Source: Chroococcidiopsidaceae cyanobacterium YX2bin18 (GTDB lineage Bacteria; Cyanobacteriota; Cyanobacteriia; Cyanobacteriales; Chroococcidiopsidaceae). Taken from it: a DNA stretch of 34,564 bases. The DNA is taken from assembly GCA_030446505.1 (NCBI GenBank), contig JAUJND010000043.1:1-34564 (forward strand). The letters run 5' to 3'. The notes under the pieces are model-generated. The model saw only the letters and a program-made list of their open reading frames with translations, did not search any database and was not told where the DNA came from. Both the position numbers and the translations under genes were made by a program. Shown in pieces: positions 10,993-21,956 of this stretch. Position 1 is the stretch's first letter; every line of letters begins with the position of its first letter.

Positions 10993-11334
10993 GCTTCGTC
11001 CTGAATACCCCAGAAAAACGGTTTTTGTAGAGCATGTGGCAGGGTTTACTGTTACACTACATAACAAAAAAAAACTGTTGAGTTAACAAAGCTTAGACTC
11101 AAATCGTATAGCGGTAAAGGTAAAAAATTATAAAAAAATACCAAGAGCAAAAACTGGGTGGAAGAGCAGTTAAGAAGTGAAATATTAGTGCCACCGCGTT
11201 GTAAAGTTTCAATACCACCCAGGCTATCTTCTTTAAGGTAGTAAGTTAAAAAGTCAGTGCGGGGTTTCCGTAGGGGAATATATTGCCTGCTCTGATCAAA
11301 TCCAATTGTTGCTAAATCGTTTGAAGGGTTACGT
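10993..11334. other. rpsL-rpsG intergenic region
   Basis: 342 bp without a recognisable gene. It is AT-rich with a run of nine A near 11069 and several A-tracts near 11130. No clear hairpin terminator was found, so read-through from rpsL into rpsG remains possible. GAAGGGTT sits just before the rpsG start. Confidence 0.4.
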
Positions 11335-11802
<468 letters not shown>

Positions 11803-11922
11803 AAAGGGTAATTACAGGGGAAATTAGTTCTACTAAGACGGTTTTCCGTAAGCGTATAGAATCTTAACAGAGAGTAACATAGATATAAGATATTACTGCG
11901 GCAAAGACTATAGGAGGTAACT

Positions 11923-13998
11923 GTGGCACGTACGATCCCGCTTGAGAGAGTACGCAATATTGGAATTGCGGCGCATATAGACGCGGGTAAGACAACGACA
12001 ACAGAACGAATCTTGTTTTACTCTGGCATCGTTCATAAGATTGGTGAAGTCCATGAAGGAACGGCTGTAACTGACTGGATGGAGCAGGAGCGGGAGCGAG
12101 GAATTACAATTACTGCTGCTGCTATCAGCACCAGCTGGAAAGAGCATCAGATTAATATTATTGATACGCCTGGTCACGTTGATTTCACGATTGAAGTTGA
12201 ACGTTCGATGCGGGTTTTAGATGGTGTAATCGCTGTGTTCTGTTCCGTAGGTGGTGTGCAGCCTCAATCAGAGACAGTGTGGCGACAGGCAGATCGGTAT
12301 AACGTGCCACGGATCGCCTTTATTAACAAGATGGACCGCACAGAGCGAACTTCTACAAAGTTCTCGACCAGATGCGTGATCGCCTACGAGCTAACGCAAT
12401 TGCAATTCATGCTGCCAATCGGCAGTGAAAACGACTTTCAAGGCATTGTTGACCTGGTGCGGATGCGTGCTTTCATCTACAACAACGACCAAGGAACTGA
12501 TATTCAGGAAACTGACATTCCTGAAGATATGCAAGCCCAGGTAGCAGAACATCGCGCCAGACTAGTTGAGGCAGTCGCAGAAACGGATGAAGCCTTGATC
12601 GAGAAGTACCTGGATGGCGTTGAACTTACGGAAGCTGAAATTCACCAAGGTCTGCGTCAAGGAACAGTTGCGGTTACAATTGTGCCGGTACTTTGCGGCT
12701 TGCCTTCAAAAACAAAGGTGTTCAACTGTTACTTGATGGCGTTATAGATTACCTACCAGCACCGGGAGGAAGTGCCGCCGATTCAAGGTCTATTACCGAA
12801 TGGCGACACTGTTGAGCGACGCGCCGACGACGCTGAACCCCTGTCAGCCCTTGCTTTCAAGATTATGGCTGACCCATACGGTCGCTTGACCTTTGTTCGA
12901 GTTTATTCTGGTGTTCTTAAGAAAGGTAGCTACGTCCTTAATGCTACTAAAGACAAGAAGGAAAGAGTCTCCCGCTTGGTTATTTTGAAGGCAGATGAAC
13001 GCAGCGATGTAGATGAACTGCGAGCTGGAGATTTGGGAGCTGCTTTAGGGTCTGAAAGATACCTTGACAGGTGATACGCTCTGTGATGAAAACGCACCAG
13101 TGCTTCTGGAATCTCTGTTTATTCCTGAGCCTGTAATCTCGGTTGCGGTTGAACCCAAAACAAAGCAGGACATGGATAAGCTATCCAAGGCATTACAATC
13201 CTTGTCTGAAGAAGACCCCACTTTCCGCGTCAATGTCGATCCCGAAACCAACCAAACTGTGATCGCCGGAATGGGGAGAACTACACCTGGAAATTCTAGT
13301 AGACCGAATGCTACGAGAATTTAAGGTAGAAGCGAACGTAGGTGCGCCGCAAGTTGCTTACCGGGAAACAATTCGTAAACCCGTGCGAACTGAAGGCAAA
13401 TTTATCCGCCAAAGCGGTGGTAAAGGTCAGTACGGTTACGTAGCTATTGAAGTAGTACCAGGAGATCCAGGTAGCGGCTTTGAATTCGTATCCAAGATTG
13501 CTGGCGGTGTCGTACCCAAAGAGTATATGACCAGCAGAACAGGGGATGAAAGAATCCTGTGAATCCGGTATTTTAGCTGGATATCCTGTAATCGATCTCA
13601 AGGCAACGCTGGTCGATGGGTCTTACCACGATGTAGACTCTTCGGAAATGGCTTTCAAGATTGCTGGCTCAATGGCTATCAAAGACGCAGTAATGAAGGC
13701 TCAGCTGGTACTGTTAGAGCCTATGATGAAAGTTGAGGTTGAAGTTCCAGAAAACTTCCTTGGGGATGTGATGGGTGACCTCAATTCTCGTCGTGGTCAA
13801 ATTGAAGGCATGGGTTCGGAACAGGGTATTGCCAAAGTGACTGCTAAAGTTCCACTGTCGGAGATGTTTGGCTATGCCACAGATATCCGCTCAAAGATCC
13901 AAGGTAGGGGCATCTTCGCAATGGAGTTTAGCAACTACGAAGAAGTGCCGCGCAACGTGGCTGAAGCAATTATTGCTAAGAGCAAAGGAAACGCTTAA
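11923..13998 (+). pseudogene. fusA: Elongation factor G, frame-disrupted
   Basis: 2076 bp, equal to about 691 residues as expected for EF-G, the GTPase that drives ribosomal translocation. It starts at GTG with AGGAGG (11912-11917) upstream. G-domain motifs are present: AHIDAGKTT (P-loop), RGITI (switch I), DTPGHVDF and NKMD. Domains II-V follow, with [28 protein letters not shown] and [12 protein letters not shown], to the end IIAKSKGNA. Indels lie near 12344 (missing G) and 12407 (a compensating pair), 12702, 12755, 13058, 13275 (extra G in GGGG) and 13525. Conservation is undisturbed between them. Cyanobacteria normally rely on this gene, so a truly broken copy would be lethal unless another exists. 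It is 24 bp from tuf and clearly in one operon with it. Confidence 0.92.
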
Positions 13999-14021
13999 CT
14001 AGAAGAGGAACCGATTATTAC

Positions 14022-15248
14022 ATGGCACGCGCAAAGTTTGAAAGGACTAAACCCCACGTCAACATTGGTACGATTGGTCACGTTGACCACGGCAAGACCA
14101 CGTTAACAGCAGCAATCACAATGACGTTGGCTGCCTTTGGTCAAGCAACGGCTCGCAAATATGCTGACATTGATGCCGCTCCCGAAGAAAAGGCTCGTGG
14201 GATAACGATCAATACGGCTCACGTTGAGTATGAAAACTGCAAGTCGGCACTATGCTCACGTAGACTGCCCAGGACACGCGGATTATGTGAAGAACATGAT
14301 CACTGGTGCAGCTCAGATGGATGGTGGCATCTTGGTGGTTTCCGCCGCTGACGGACCAATGCCCCAAACTCGTGAACACATTCTGCTGGCTAAGCAGGTT
14401 GGTGTTCCCAACTTGGTCGTTTTCTTGAATAAGCAAGACATGGTGGATGACGAAGAACTACTAGAACTAGTGGAACTCGAAGTCCGCGAACTACTCAGTA
14501 GTTACGATTTTCCAGGTGATGACATCCCGGTTATATCTGGTTCAGTTCGCTGGCGCTGGAAGCGATGACTACTAATCCTAAAATGCCCAAGGGTGAGAAT
14601 GAGTGGGTAGATAAGATCTACGACTTGATGGATGCTGTGGACTCATATATTCCCACGCCCGAGCGGGATATGGATAAGCCCTTCCTTAATGGCTGTAGAA
14701 GACGTTTTCTCGATTACAGGTCGTGGTACAGTAGCGACTGGTCGAATTGAGCGGGGCAAAGTTAAAGTCGGCGATACTGTAGAATTAGTCGGCATTAGAG
14801 CTACTGCAATACAACCGTAACCGGCATCGAGATGTTCAAAAAGAGCCTTGATGAAGGTATGGCAGGGGATAACGCCGGAGTACTACTGCGCGGTATCCAG
14901 AAAGGTGATATTGAGCGGGGCATGGTAATCGCTAAGCCTGGCTCGATTACGCCTCACACTCAATTTGAAGGCGAAGTTTATGTGCTTCAGGAAAGAAGGT
15001 GGTCGCAAAACCCCATTTTTCCCTGGCTACCGTCCCCCAGTTCTATGTGCGGACAACGGATGTAACGGGTACAATTAGAGCGTTTACCGCAGATGATGGC
15101 AGCGAAGCAGAAATGGTAATGCCGAGATCGCATCAAAAATGACGGTTGAACTAATCAACCCGATTGCTATTGAGCAAGGAATGCGGTTTGCTATTCGTGA
15201 AGGTGGTCGCACCATTGGTGCTGGTGTGGTTTCAAAATCGTGAAGTAA
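14022..15248 (+). pseudogene. tuf: Elongation factor Tu, frame-disrupted
   Basis: 1227 bp, matching the usual 409 residues. EF-Tu brings aminoacyl-tRNA to the ribosome as a GTP complex. The sequence reads [20 protein letters not shown] (P-loop GHVDHGKT), [73 protein letters not shown] and [16 protein letters not shown], to VVSK and a stop. Indels are near 14245, 14545, 14690, 14810, 14995, 15125 and 15233. In the last, AAAA appears where AAAAA is expected before the final IVK. AGAAGAGGAA before the ATG is a good ribosome binding site. It follows fusA by 24 bp. Confidence 0.92.
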
Positions 15249-15261
15249 CACGTTAACTCTT

Positions 15262-15311
15262 AAGGAGCAGCAAAGGCAATACCTACAAGGTGAAATGCTT
15301 TGCTGCTCCTT
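15262..15311 (+). terminator. Long perfect hairpin after tuf
   Basis: AAGGAGCAGCAAAG (15262-15275) pairs perfectly with CTTTGCTGCTCCTT (15298-15311), 14 bp, across a 22-base loop. It begins 13 bp after the tuf stop and 92 bp before rpsJ. There is only a short T-stretch after it (TAATTT), so it may terminate, attenuate or protect the tuf mRNA end. Confidence 0.65.
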
Positions 15312-15403
15312 TAATTTCCTCTTTGTTTTGCTTCTTTGTCCAAAGGTTTCCTCCAGACACTAGCAACCGTTACTTTTATTAAACAGAACCTAGACAATTT
15401 CAA

Positions 15404-15721
15404 ATGGCAACTCTTCAGCAGCAAAAATTCGGATTCGCTTGCAAGCTTTTGATCGGCGCTTGCTTGATGCCTCTTGTGAGAAAATTGTAGATACAGCAAA
15501 TCGGACTAATGCTACAGCCGTAGGTCCGATTCCTTTTACCGACGCGGAAACGGATTTACTGTCTGCTGCGATCGCCTCATGTGGACAAGGATTCGCGGGA
15601 ACACTTTGAAACTCGTACCCATCGCCGAATTATTGACATTTACCAACCTTCTTCTAAGACAATTGATGCTCTAATGAAACTTGACCTACCTTCAGGTGTA
15701 GACATCGAAGTCAAGCTCTAA
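15404..15721 (+). pseudogene. rpsJ: 30S ribosomal protein S10, frame-disrupted
   Basis: 318 bp, equal to 105 residues plus stop, the size of cyanobacterial S10. Readable pieces are [44 protein letters not shown], then [20 protein letters not shown] and [21 protein letters not shown]10 is a 30S head protein and, as NusE, part of transcription antitermination complexes. Indels are near 15427, 15535 and 15580. It follows tuf, which is usual in cyanobacteria, where rpsJ has left the S10 operon. Very likely functional in the organism. Confidence 0.88.
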
Positions 15722-15855
15722 AACTGTTTAAGTGTTAGTATCTTAATTAAATTTGCCCTTTAAAATCTCTAAATGGTTTATTTAGGATGAGTTTAAGGGA
15801 CAAATCGGCTAAAGTAGGATTATATCGCGCACACGAGCGTTTTTATTGAGGGACG

Positions 15856-16492
15856 ATGGTATTCTCTTCCAAAATTGCGGTTCGAGAACTTCCTTTTCCC
15901 GTTACCTGAGGTAGTTTTATTTCCCGGTAGACCACTACCCCTACACATTTTTGAATTTCGCTACCGGATCATGATGAACACATTCTGGAGAGTGATCGCC
16001 GCTTTGGAGTATTGCTCTGGGATCCGGTGCGAGGTCAACCATCAGCCATTGGCTGTTGCGCTGAAATTATTCAATATCAGCGCCTGTCAGATGACCGCAT
16101 GAAGATATTAACCTTAGGACAGCAGCGGTTTCGCGTTCTGGAGTATATTCGAGAAAACCCTACAAAGTTGGTTTGGTGGAGTGGATTGAAGATCAGCCGC
16201 CAAAAAGACCTGAGGGCTTTGGCTACGGAAGTAGAACAACTACTCCGGCGATGTGGTGCGTCTGTCAGCAAAGTTAACAGACCAAACTATCGAACTACCA
16301 GAAGATATCCCTGATTTACCTACAGAGCTGTCTTATTGGGTAGCAAGTAATCTTTATGGGGTCGCAGAAGAGCAGCAGACATTGCTAGAGCTACAGGATA
16401 CTGCCGCTAGACTAGAACGCGAAGCAGAAATTCTCACTTCTACTCGTAATCATTTAGCAGCTCGTACTGTCCTGAAAGACACATTTAATTAA
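15856..16492 (+). pseudogene. LON-substrate-binding-domain protein, frame-disrupted
   Basis: About 212 residues. It reads SSKIAVRELP, then FPLPEVVLFPGRPLPLHIFE, FRYRIMMNT, QRLSDDRMKILTLGQQRFRV, ALATEVEQLL and DLPTELSYWVASNLYGVAEE, ending LAARTVLKDTFN. This is the N-terminal substrate-recognition domain of Lon protease without the AAA+ ATPase or the Ser-Lys protease, a stand-alone family found next to rpsJ in many cyanobacteria. Its partner is not known to me. Frame changes lie near 15888, 15985, 16165, 16200 and 16245. The C-terminal 79 residues are in one frame. It probably belongs to the tuf-rpsJ transcription unit, starting 134 bp after rpsJ. Confidence 0.82.
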
Positions 16493-16577
16493 GAGATTAG
16501 TTTTGGTTTTGAGTTTTGAGCAGAGCCTCCTCTCTCCGTTCAATATTCAAAAGCAGAACTCATAACTATTTTTAGCA

Positions 16578-17447
16578 CTAGCCCTTAATCGCTAATACAC
16601 TATAGCTACCAAATAGTTTGAGGATTTCCGTGTAGGCAGCTAATTCTACTAAAGCTGATTGACGAGGGAGGCGCTGACATCAGCTTCTAAGTCGATGAAG
16701 AAAATATAGTCACCCAGCGATCGCTTGCTGGGACGTGACTCAACCCGACTGAGATTAATATTTCGTTGGGCAAACACTTGCAGCGGTTTAACCAAGGCTC
16801 CTGGAACGTTAGCGCTTCACGCTGAAAGCAAGTGAGGTGTGACTAGTGCTTGATGAGAATTGGTGGGAGTTTATTTGAGACTGGCTCTGACTTACTACCC
16901 AGAACCGAGTACAGTTATCTGGATAATCGTTAATCGCGCTGGCTAGTACGGGCAGATTATAGAGTCGGGAAGCACCTGTATTGATGCGATCGCACCCGTT
17001 GTCCAGTCATGCTTTAGCTGCTGTAGCACCTCGGTTGTCGAATCAGTTGGAATTAACTGAACATTGGGGAGAAACTGCTCTAACCACCCCTGGCACTGCG
17101 CTAGAGGTTGTGGATGAGAATAAACAGTTTGGATGTGCTCTTTAGTTTGAGCGCAGGACAGTAACGCATTAGATATTGGTAAAACAAGAGCTAATTGAAT
17201 TTGTAATGTATCCAGTTGCCACAGCATATCTAGTGTAATCGCAACACTTCCTTCAATCGAATTTTCTACTGGTACAACAGCTAAATCAGCTTGCCCTTCA
17301 GAGACAGCCCTTAGAGTCTGAGCAATACTGGGATGGGGACATAAAATAGTTCCTTGTTCTGTTTGCTGACTAACCCAATCAACATAAGCCAAAGCTGCTT
17401 GTTCTGAGTAGGTACAGAGGTCCTAAATGGGCAATAGATAATATCAT
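16578..17447 (-). pseudogene. pheA: Prephenate dehydratase, frame-disrupted
   Basis: About 290 residues. Prephenate dehydratase converts prephenate to phenylpyruvate in phenylalanine synthesis. The N-terminal half reads SIAHLGP, then TYSEQAALAYVDWV, EGQADLAVVPVENSIEGSVA and HPQPLAQCQGWLEQFLPN. The catalytic TRF motif is present in DNCTRFWVVS near 16900. The C-terminal regulatory ACT domain is recognisable (LQVFAQRNINLSRVESRPSK, then DYIFFIDLEAD) to the end ILKLFGSYSVLAIKG. It is a monofunctional PDT-ACT enzyme without chorismate mutase. Indels occur near 17415, 16975, 16880, 16815 and 16665. It is divergent from the DUF1997 gene. ATG 17447 fits the family start (ILSIAHLGP). Confidence 0.85.
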
Positions 17448-17856
17448 CGCGTTCCGCTTTCAATTCCTGGTCAGAGTCTACTCATATATTGCACCTTTAA
17501 GGCACTATTTTTTAGTATTATCACAATATCAAAAAAGGAAAATAGTAATACTGAGAATTGCCTCAACCTGCAATGCTTATTCTGGATCTTTTGCTGACGG
17601 GAGTTTAATTCCTTTAGTTACTTTTTAGTCAAACAGCTTTATTTGTGGCATTGCCCCCAGTAAGCTTATTAGGTCAATTATAATAGCAGCTACAAAACTC
17701 TCTTCAGACTTAACCTACTAGCTTGCCCAAGGACGATTCCATAGTTAGCCTGAAAGATAATTTGTTATTACTCATTTTTAGCAATAAACTTGTGAATAAT
17801 AGAAACAAATTGATTAAAAAATTATAAAATTACAAAGTAAATATTCTTACTGAATA
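17448..17856. other. Divergent intergenic region pheA / DUF1997
   Basis: 409 bp of AT-rich sequence with no supported gene. It should carry the promoters of two divergent genes. GTAAATATTCTTAC (17837-17850) matches GTA-N8-TAC exactly but lies seven bases before the DUF1997 ATG, too close for an activator site, so I do not call it as one. Confidence 0.4.
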
Positions 17857-18446
17857 ATGCATACTCGGTTTACTGCCTCACAATCGGTTGAAATTGCTGT
17901 TCCAGAGCAGCCTATGCCTATTCAACACTATTTGCGTCAGCCTCAACGCCTGGTAAAATGCTCTTGTTGACCCCAGCCGGATTGAGCAACTCAGTGAGGA
18001 TTGTTTTCGCTTGAAAATGCGCCTCTTGCCTTCATGACACTGAGCATTCAACCAACTGTAGACTTCAAAGTATGGGCGGAATCTAGTGGAACTATTTATT
18101 TGCAGTCGCTTGGCTGTGAAATTCGTGGAGTCGACTATATAAACCAACGCTTTAGTCTGAATTTAAAAGGTCATTTGTCTCCTTACCAAACTACTAATAA
18201 AACTTACTTGAAGGGCGAAGCCGATTTGGAAGTAATTGTTGAACTGCCATTTCCATTTTCACTCGACACCTACGCCAATCTTAGAAGTTGCTGGCAATGG
18301 TCTACTTAAAAGTGTTTTGTTAACCATTAAGCAACGATTACAGCATCAAATTTTGGCAGATTATTGCTGCTGGGTTAGCGATAAAAAATGAAGAAAATAA
18401 CTCTGAGCAAGTTGCAGTGTTACCTTCTAATAATCCAATTGTTTGA
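17857..18446 (+). pseudogene. DUF1997 family protein, frame-disrupted
   Basis: About 195 residues. It reads HTRFTASQSVEIAVPEQP, then PIQHYLRQPQRLV, ALVDPSRIEQLSEDCFRLKM, FMTLSIQPTVDFKVWAESSG, CEIRGVDYINQRFSLNLKGH, PYQTTNKTYLKGEADLEVIV and LLKSVLLTIKQRLQHQILAD. It matches the DUF1997 family of cyanobacteria and plastids, a SRPBCC-like fold of unknown function. Indels occur near 17957, 18003, 18027 and 18270. An extra A in the AAAAAA run near 18385 creates an early TGA; without it the frame runs to TGA 18444-18446. The location between pheA and rnhB/rne is typical for the family. Confidence 0.78.
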
Positions 18447-18483
18447 GTCCTGTAGAAAGAACTTTAATAGAGGCTAAAACTAT

Positions 18484-19105
18484 TTACTGCACGTAGTTTA
18501 CTTGGCAAGGACGGAAAGACATTCGATGCAAGCGTGAGGGACCGTATTGTTGTAGCGCTTGCAGATGACGAAAAGTTCCATAACCCTTGTTAGCAACTAG
18601 ATCATACATTGGGTACTTCGAGGCCAGACGAACAACTAGAGCATCACGCCATACTTTGGCAATAATGCTAGCAGAAGCAATTACAAAGCGATCGCCTTCA
18701 TCTCCCTTCACCAATGTTTGTTGTGGCATCGGCAGATTTTTTATTGATTGATTCCCGTCAACTAGGCATAGTTCTGGCTGCACCTTCAGCTTGAGAACAG
18801 CCCGTTTCATAGCTAAAAGCGATGCCTGCAAGATATTAATCCGGTCAATCTCCGCGGTAGAAGCAAAGCCAATTTTGCAGTCTACAGCCAGTGTCCAAAT
18901 TTTTTCAGCCAGCTCAAGCCTACGATCACCAGATAAGCTGTTTACTGTCTTTAATGTCTGTTACAAATTCTAGCGCAGACGGCGGTAAAATTACTGCTGC
19001 TGCCACTACAGGACCGAATAAAGCTCCTCGTCCCACTTCATCCACACCGCAAACTATGATTGAGTGCTGAGGAGCCAGCTTAGTCAACGGAGGTTCCCTC
19101 CGCAT
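18484..19105 (-). pseudogene. rnhB: Ribonuclease HII, one frameshift
   Basis: About 207 residues. RNase HII cleaves the RNA strand of RNA/DNA hybrids and single ribonucleotides in DNA. The signature [19 protein letters not shown] gives the first two acidic active-site residues (D, E). DSKQL and LVDGN give the other conserved positions. The C-terminal part KGYGTFRHLQALQQYGPSRL is standard. One extra base near 18934 breaks the frame at KQL/SGDRR; otherwise the gene is complete. With start ATG 19105 it overlaps the end of rne by 22 bp in a different frame, suggesting translational coupling. Likely functional, with one sequence error. Confidence 0.88.
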
Positions 19106-21414
19106 ACAACTGGCGTTACTGAGAGCAGAGTAGAGTCAAGTAGAGTAATATACTCACCCATAACTTTAATCTTAGGTTGGTTCTCAGCCCTCATAATTCG
19201 ATTACTTTCAGTCCTCTCGGCTTTATTTTCAGTAGCAGAAGATCGACGGCGACGGCGACGATTCACGGACACGCTATTAGCTTCAACTTCACTTTCATCC
19301 GTGATTACAGAAACCGATGATGGGTCAGACTCAGGTACATCTGGAAAGGATTCCTGGTCTGCATTAATTGGTAGTATCATCTTGTTGGCTTCAAAGCCGG
19401 AATCATTTGTTATTCCAGAGTCAGGCATTTCTTCATTCAGAGTCCCGGAAACTGAATCTTGCTCAGGGTTCAGAGTCAGGCGCTTCATTTTCACTTGAAT
19501 TACTGGAAACTGGCTGTTGCCCAGGTAGGATCACGTTAATTATCACAGACCGAGAATTTTTAGCAGCGCGATTCAGGCGCACAAGTGGAGAAACTCCCAT
19601 AAACGCGTAAACATCTTGTTCCTCCGGTGTCATTTCCACAGAAACAAATTCCGGCGGTTCTACGACAGGTTTTACTGGCTCCAGTTTAGTGGGCTTAGCC
19701 CGCTGTTCTGCTCTGTCAAGCCAGCCAACTTTGCCAGTAACTGGTAAAGAAACCTCCAACTTTGCTGATAGATCGGGTTCTGCGGAAGTTTCACTGGGAG
19801 CATCCTCTCGGTCAACTTCTAGCTCAAATTCCGGTTGTTGATTGACCAAAGCAAGCGGGTTAGAAGGCAGCCGAGCTTCATTCACATTCCCGTCACCCAT
19901 CCCAGGACGACGACGGCGGGTACGGCGATTTTTATTTGCATCTCCAAGTTCTTGATAACTAGGATGATTTAGGAGATTGAGGGCAGAAAGGTCACCTTCT
20001 AAGTCAGTAAATGCTTCCCCTTGACCTTCATAGCTTTCGCGTGGTTCTGGAAGCCGGATTTTCTCTGGCATACGAGATTCCCTAGAAGGTAGCGTTATAG
20101 AGCGCTCTGGCATTTCTCCCAGCGCAGGCATCACGCGTTCTCTAGGCGCTCCCACAAATTCGCGCTCACGAATTTCAGTTTCCTCAGGCAAATCTACTAT
20201 ATGTCCTAGCCCTCCACACGTAGGGCAGGTGCGACCAAATAATTCATAAATGTTTTGACCTTGGCGCTTGCGAGTCAGTTCTACTAAACCTAGCTCAGAT
20301 AGTTGGGCAATCTGGGGTCTTGCCTTATCCGCTCTTAGTGCTTTGTTGAAATGTTCTAGCACTTGCAGCTGGTCTTTGCGCGATTCCATATCAATGAAAT
20401 CTACAATAATCACACCTGCTAGGTTCCGCAGACGCAGTTGACGAGCGATTTCTGTTGCAGCTTCACAGTTCGTCCACAAAACTGTTTCTCTGGCAGTTGC
20501 TGAGCGGGTGAATGAACCAGAGTTAACATCAACTACAGTCAAAGCTTCGGTTGGTTCAATAATAACATAGCCTCCCGAAGGCAACTCGACTCGTGGTTTT
20601 AGGGCTTCTCGAATTGCAGCATTAATGCGGAAGTATTCTAAAATTGGGCGATCGCGGTGATGGTCAATGAGTAACCCCTGCGGTGCTTGACCTCCACTCC
20701 AGTTCACCAAATACTGTTTTACACGCTTCAAAGCCAATACTGGAATCAACCACAATTCGATTCACATCCGCGCCGTACATATCCCGTAGTACGCGTTGGA
20801 TAAAATCATCATCGCGGTTAAGGAGTGCTGGTGGTCTTTTAGATTGAGCTTCCTGCTGAATCACCTCCCATTGTTTTTGCAGCACCTCTAGATCTTCTAT
20901 AATCGCTTCTTCTGGCTTTCCCTCAGCTTCGGTGCGAACTAGCAAACCCATTCCCGCTGGTTTAACTAGAATAGCCAAAGCTCTCAATCGATTGCGTTCG
21001 CTTTCACTCTTAATCCGCCGCGACAAATTTACACCCCGTCCAAAGGGCATCAGCACTACATAGCGACCCGGCAAGGTGATGTTACCTGTAAGCCTAGGTC
21101 CTTTATTTCCCGTTGGCTCTTTCATCACTTGCACCAACACTTTTTGCTGAGGTGCTAATAATTCTGTAATTGCCGCAGCAGTGCGCTTTAGCTTTAAAGG
21201 GCCCAGGTCAGTTACATGAATAAAACCGTTGCGCTCTGCGTCACCAATATTAACAAAAAGCTGCATCTATCCCAGGTAGTACATTCTCAACAATACCAAG
21301 ATAAACATCACCTATCTGGTGACGACCTGTGGCAACAACAAGTTCTTGAATTTGATCTTCGGAAAAAACCGCAGCTATGTGATGCTGCTCTGCAATAATA
21401 ATTTGTTTCGGCAT
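19084..21414 (-). pseudogene. rne: Ribonuclease E, three frame breaks
   Basis: About 776 residues. RNase E is the main single-strand endonuclease of mRNA decay and rRNA/tRNA processing. It starts MPKQIIIAEQHHIAAVFSED. The S1-like domain (GDVYLGIVENVLPGIDAAF, FVNIGDAERNGFIHV), a catalytic domain with VDVNSGSF and VDFIDM (the two metal-binding aspartates) and the zinc-link TCPTCGGLGH are all present. The tail is acidic and disordered. It holds RRTRRRRPG and near the end VNRRRRRRSSA, which matches the arginine-rich peptide by which cyanobacterial RNase E binds polynucleotide phosphorylase. Frame breaks are at an AAAAA run near 21257, near 20745 and near 19485. It overlaps rnhB by 22 bp. Residues after the RRRRRRSSA motif (about 50) make the tail somewhat long. 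Confidence 0.92.
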
Positions 21415-21956
21415 TCAATTTCCTCAAAAATTGGCAGCACCAAGGACGAGGCTCATGACTCTCTTGCTCTTTACAAGTCTGGCAACGGGCTGCAGGTAAT
21501 AAAATTGTGCTGATCAACATTCAAAAACAATAAGCTATGCACGCTCATAGCCTTGAATTGGTAATGTATTCCAGAACTGCATACTATAGTAAGCAACTAA
21601 AGCGACTATCTGTGATTACTCTTTAATACCGTACCCCAATTTATGAGGCAGGAGCAAATCTTCAAGAACAGACACTAAGACAAGTCGGTTGTGCCTAATA
21701 TTAGTTACTGATCAACTCAGAGGAATTAAAGAAAGAGAATTCTCAATCCGCGAAGCTTGTATGGACAAGAATTGTCGAAAACGATCTTCAACTATCTTCG
21801 CTTCAGCCCTAATGACCAGGAGAGTAAACTAAAATACTCAATGCAGTGCTGGAAAAATTTCTATTGATTTAATTTTAGCGCAAGCTTTAGAAAAATCAAT
21901 TAGTTATTAATTATTAGTTATTAGTCCTTAGTTTTTTTACTAAATAACTATTGACT
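21415..21956 (-). other. 5' region of rne
   Basis: 542 bp between two minus-strand genes with no supported ORF. The part near rne probably forms its 5' untranslated leader; long AU-rich rne leaders mediate autoregulation in other cyanobacteria. TTGAGGAAA at 21419-21427, read on the minus strand, supplies a ribosome binding site just before the start. The far end contains degenerate TTAGTTATTA repeats. Confidence 0.45.
21895..21950 (-). terminator. TTAGTTATTA repeats forming a hairpin after the radical-SAM gene
   Basis: TAGTTATT occurs at 21901-21908 and 21915-21922, and its complement AATAACTA at 21943-21950. TAGTTATTAGT (21915-21925) can pair with ACTAAATAACTA (21939-21950) with one bulged base. 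It lies just past the stop of the minus-strand radical-SAM gene, so it could end that transcript. The stem is AT-only and weak. Confidence 0.35.

Noticed and set aside
11923..13998. Programmed ribosomal frameshifting in fusA and tuf
   Set aside because: There are many shifts in both directions, no slippery heptamer or pseudoknot pattern, and the same damage in unrelated neighbouring genes.
17837..17850. GTA-N8-TAC NtcA box before DUF1997
   Set aside because: The match is exact but ends seven bases before the start codon, so it cannot sit at -41 of a promoter for that gene; chance is likely in AT-rich DNA.
19064..19498. 144-codon plus-strand frame across the rne tail
   Set aside because: The peptide is low-complexity serine/leucine/arginine sequence opposite the RNase E tail with its RRRRRRSSA motif, so the minus strand is the coding one.
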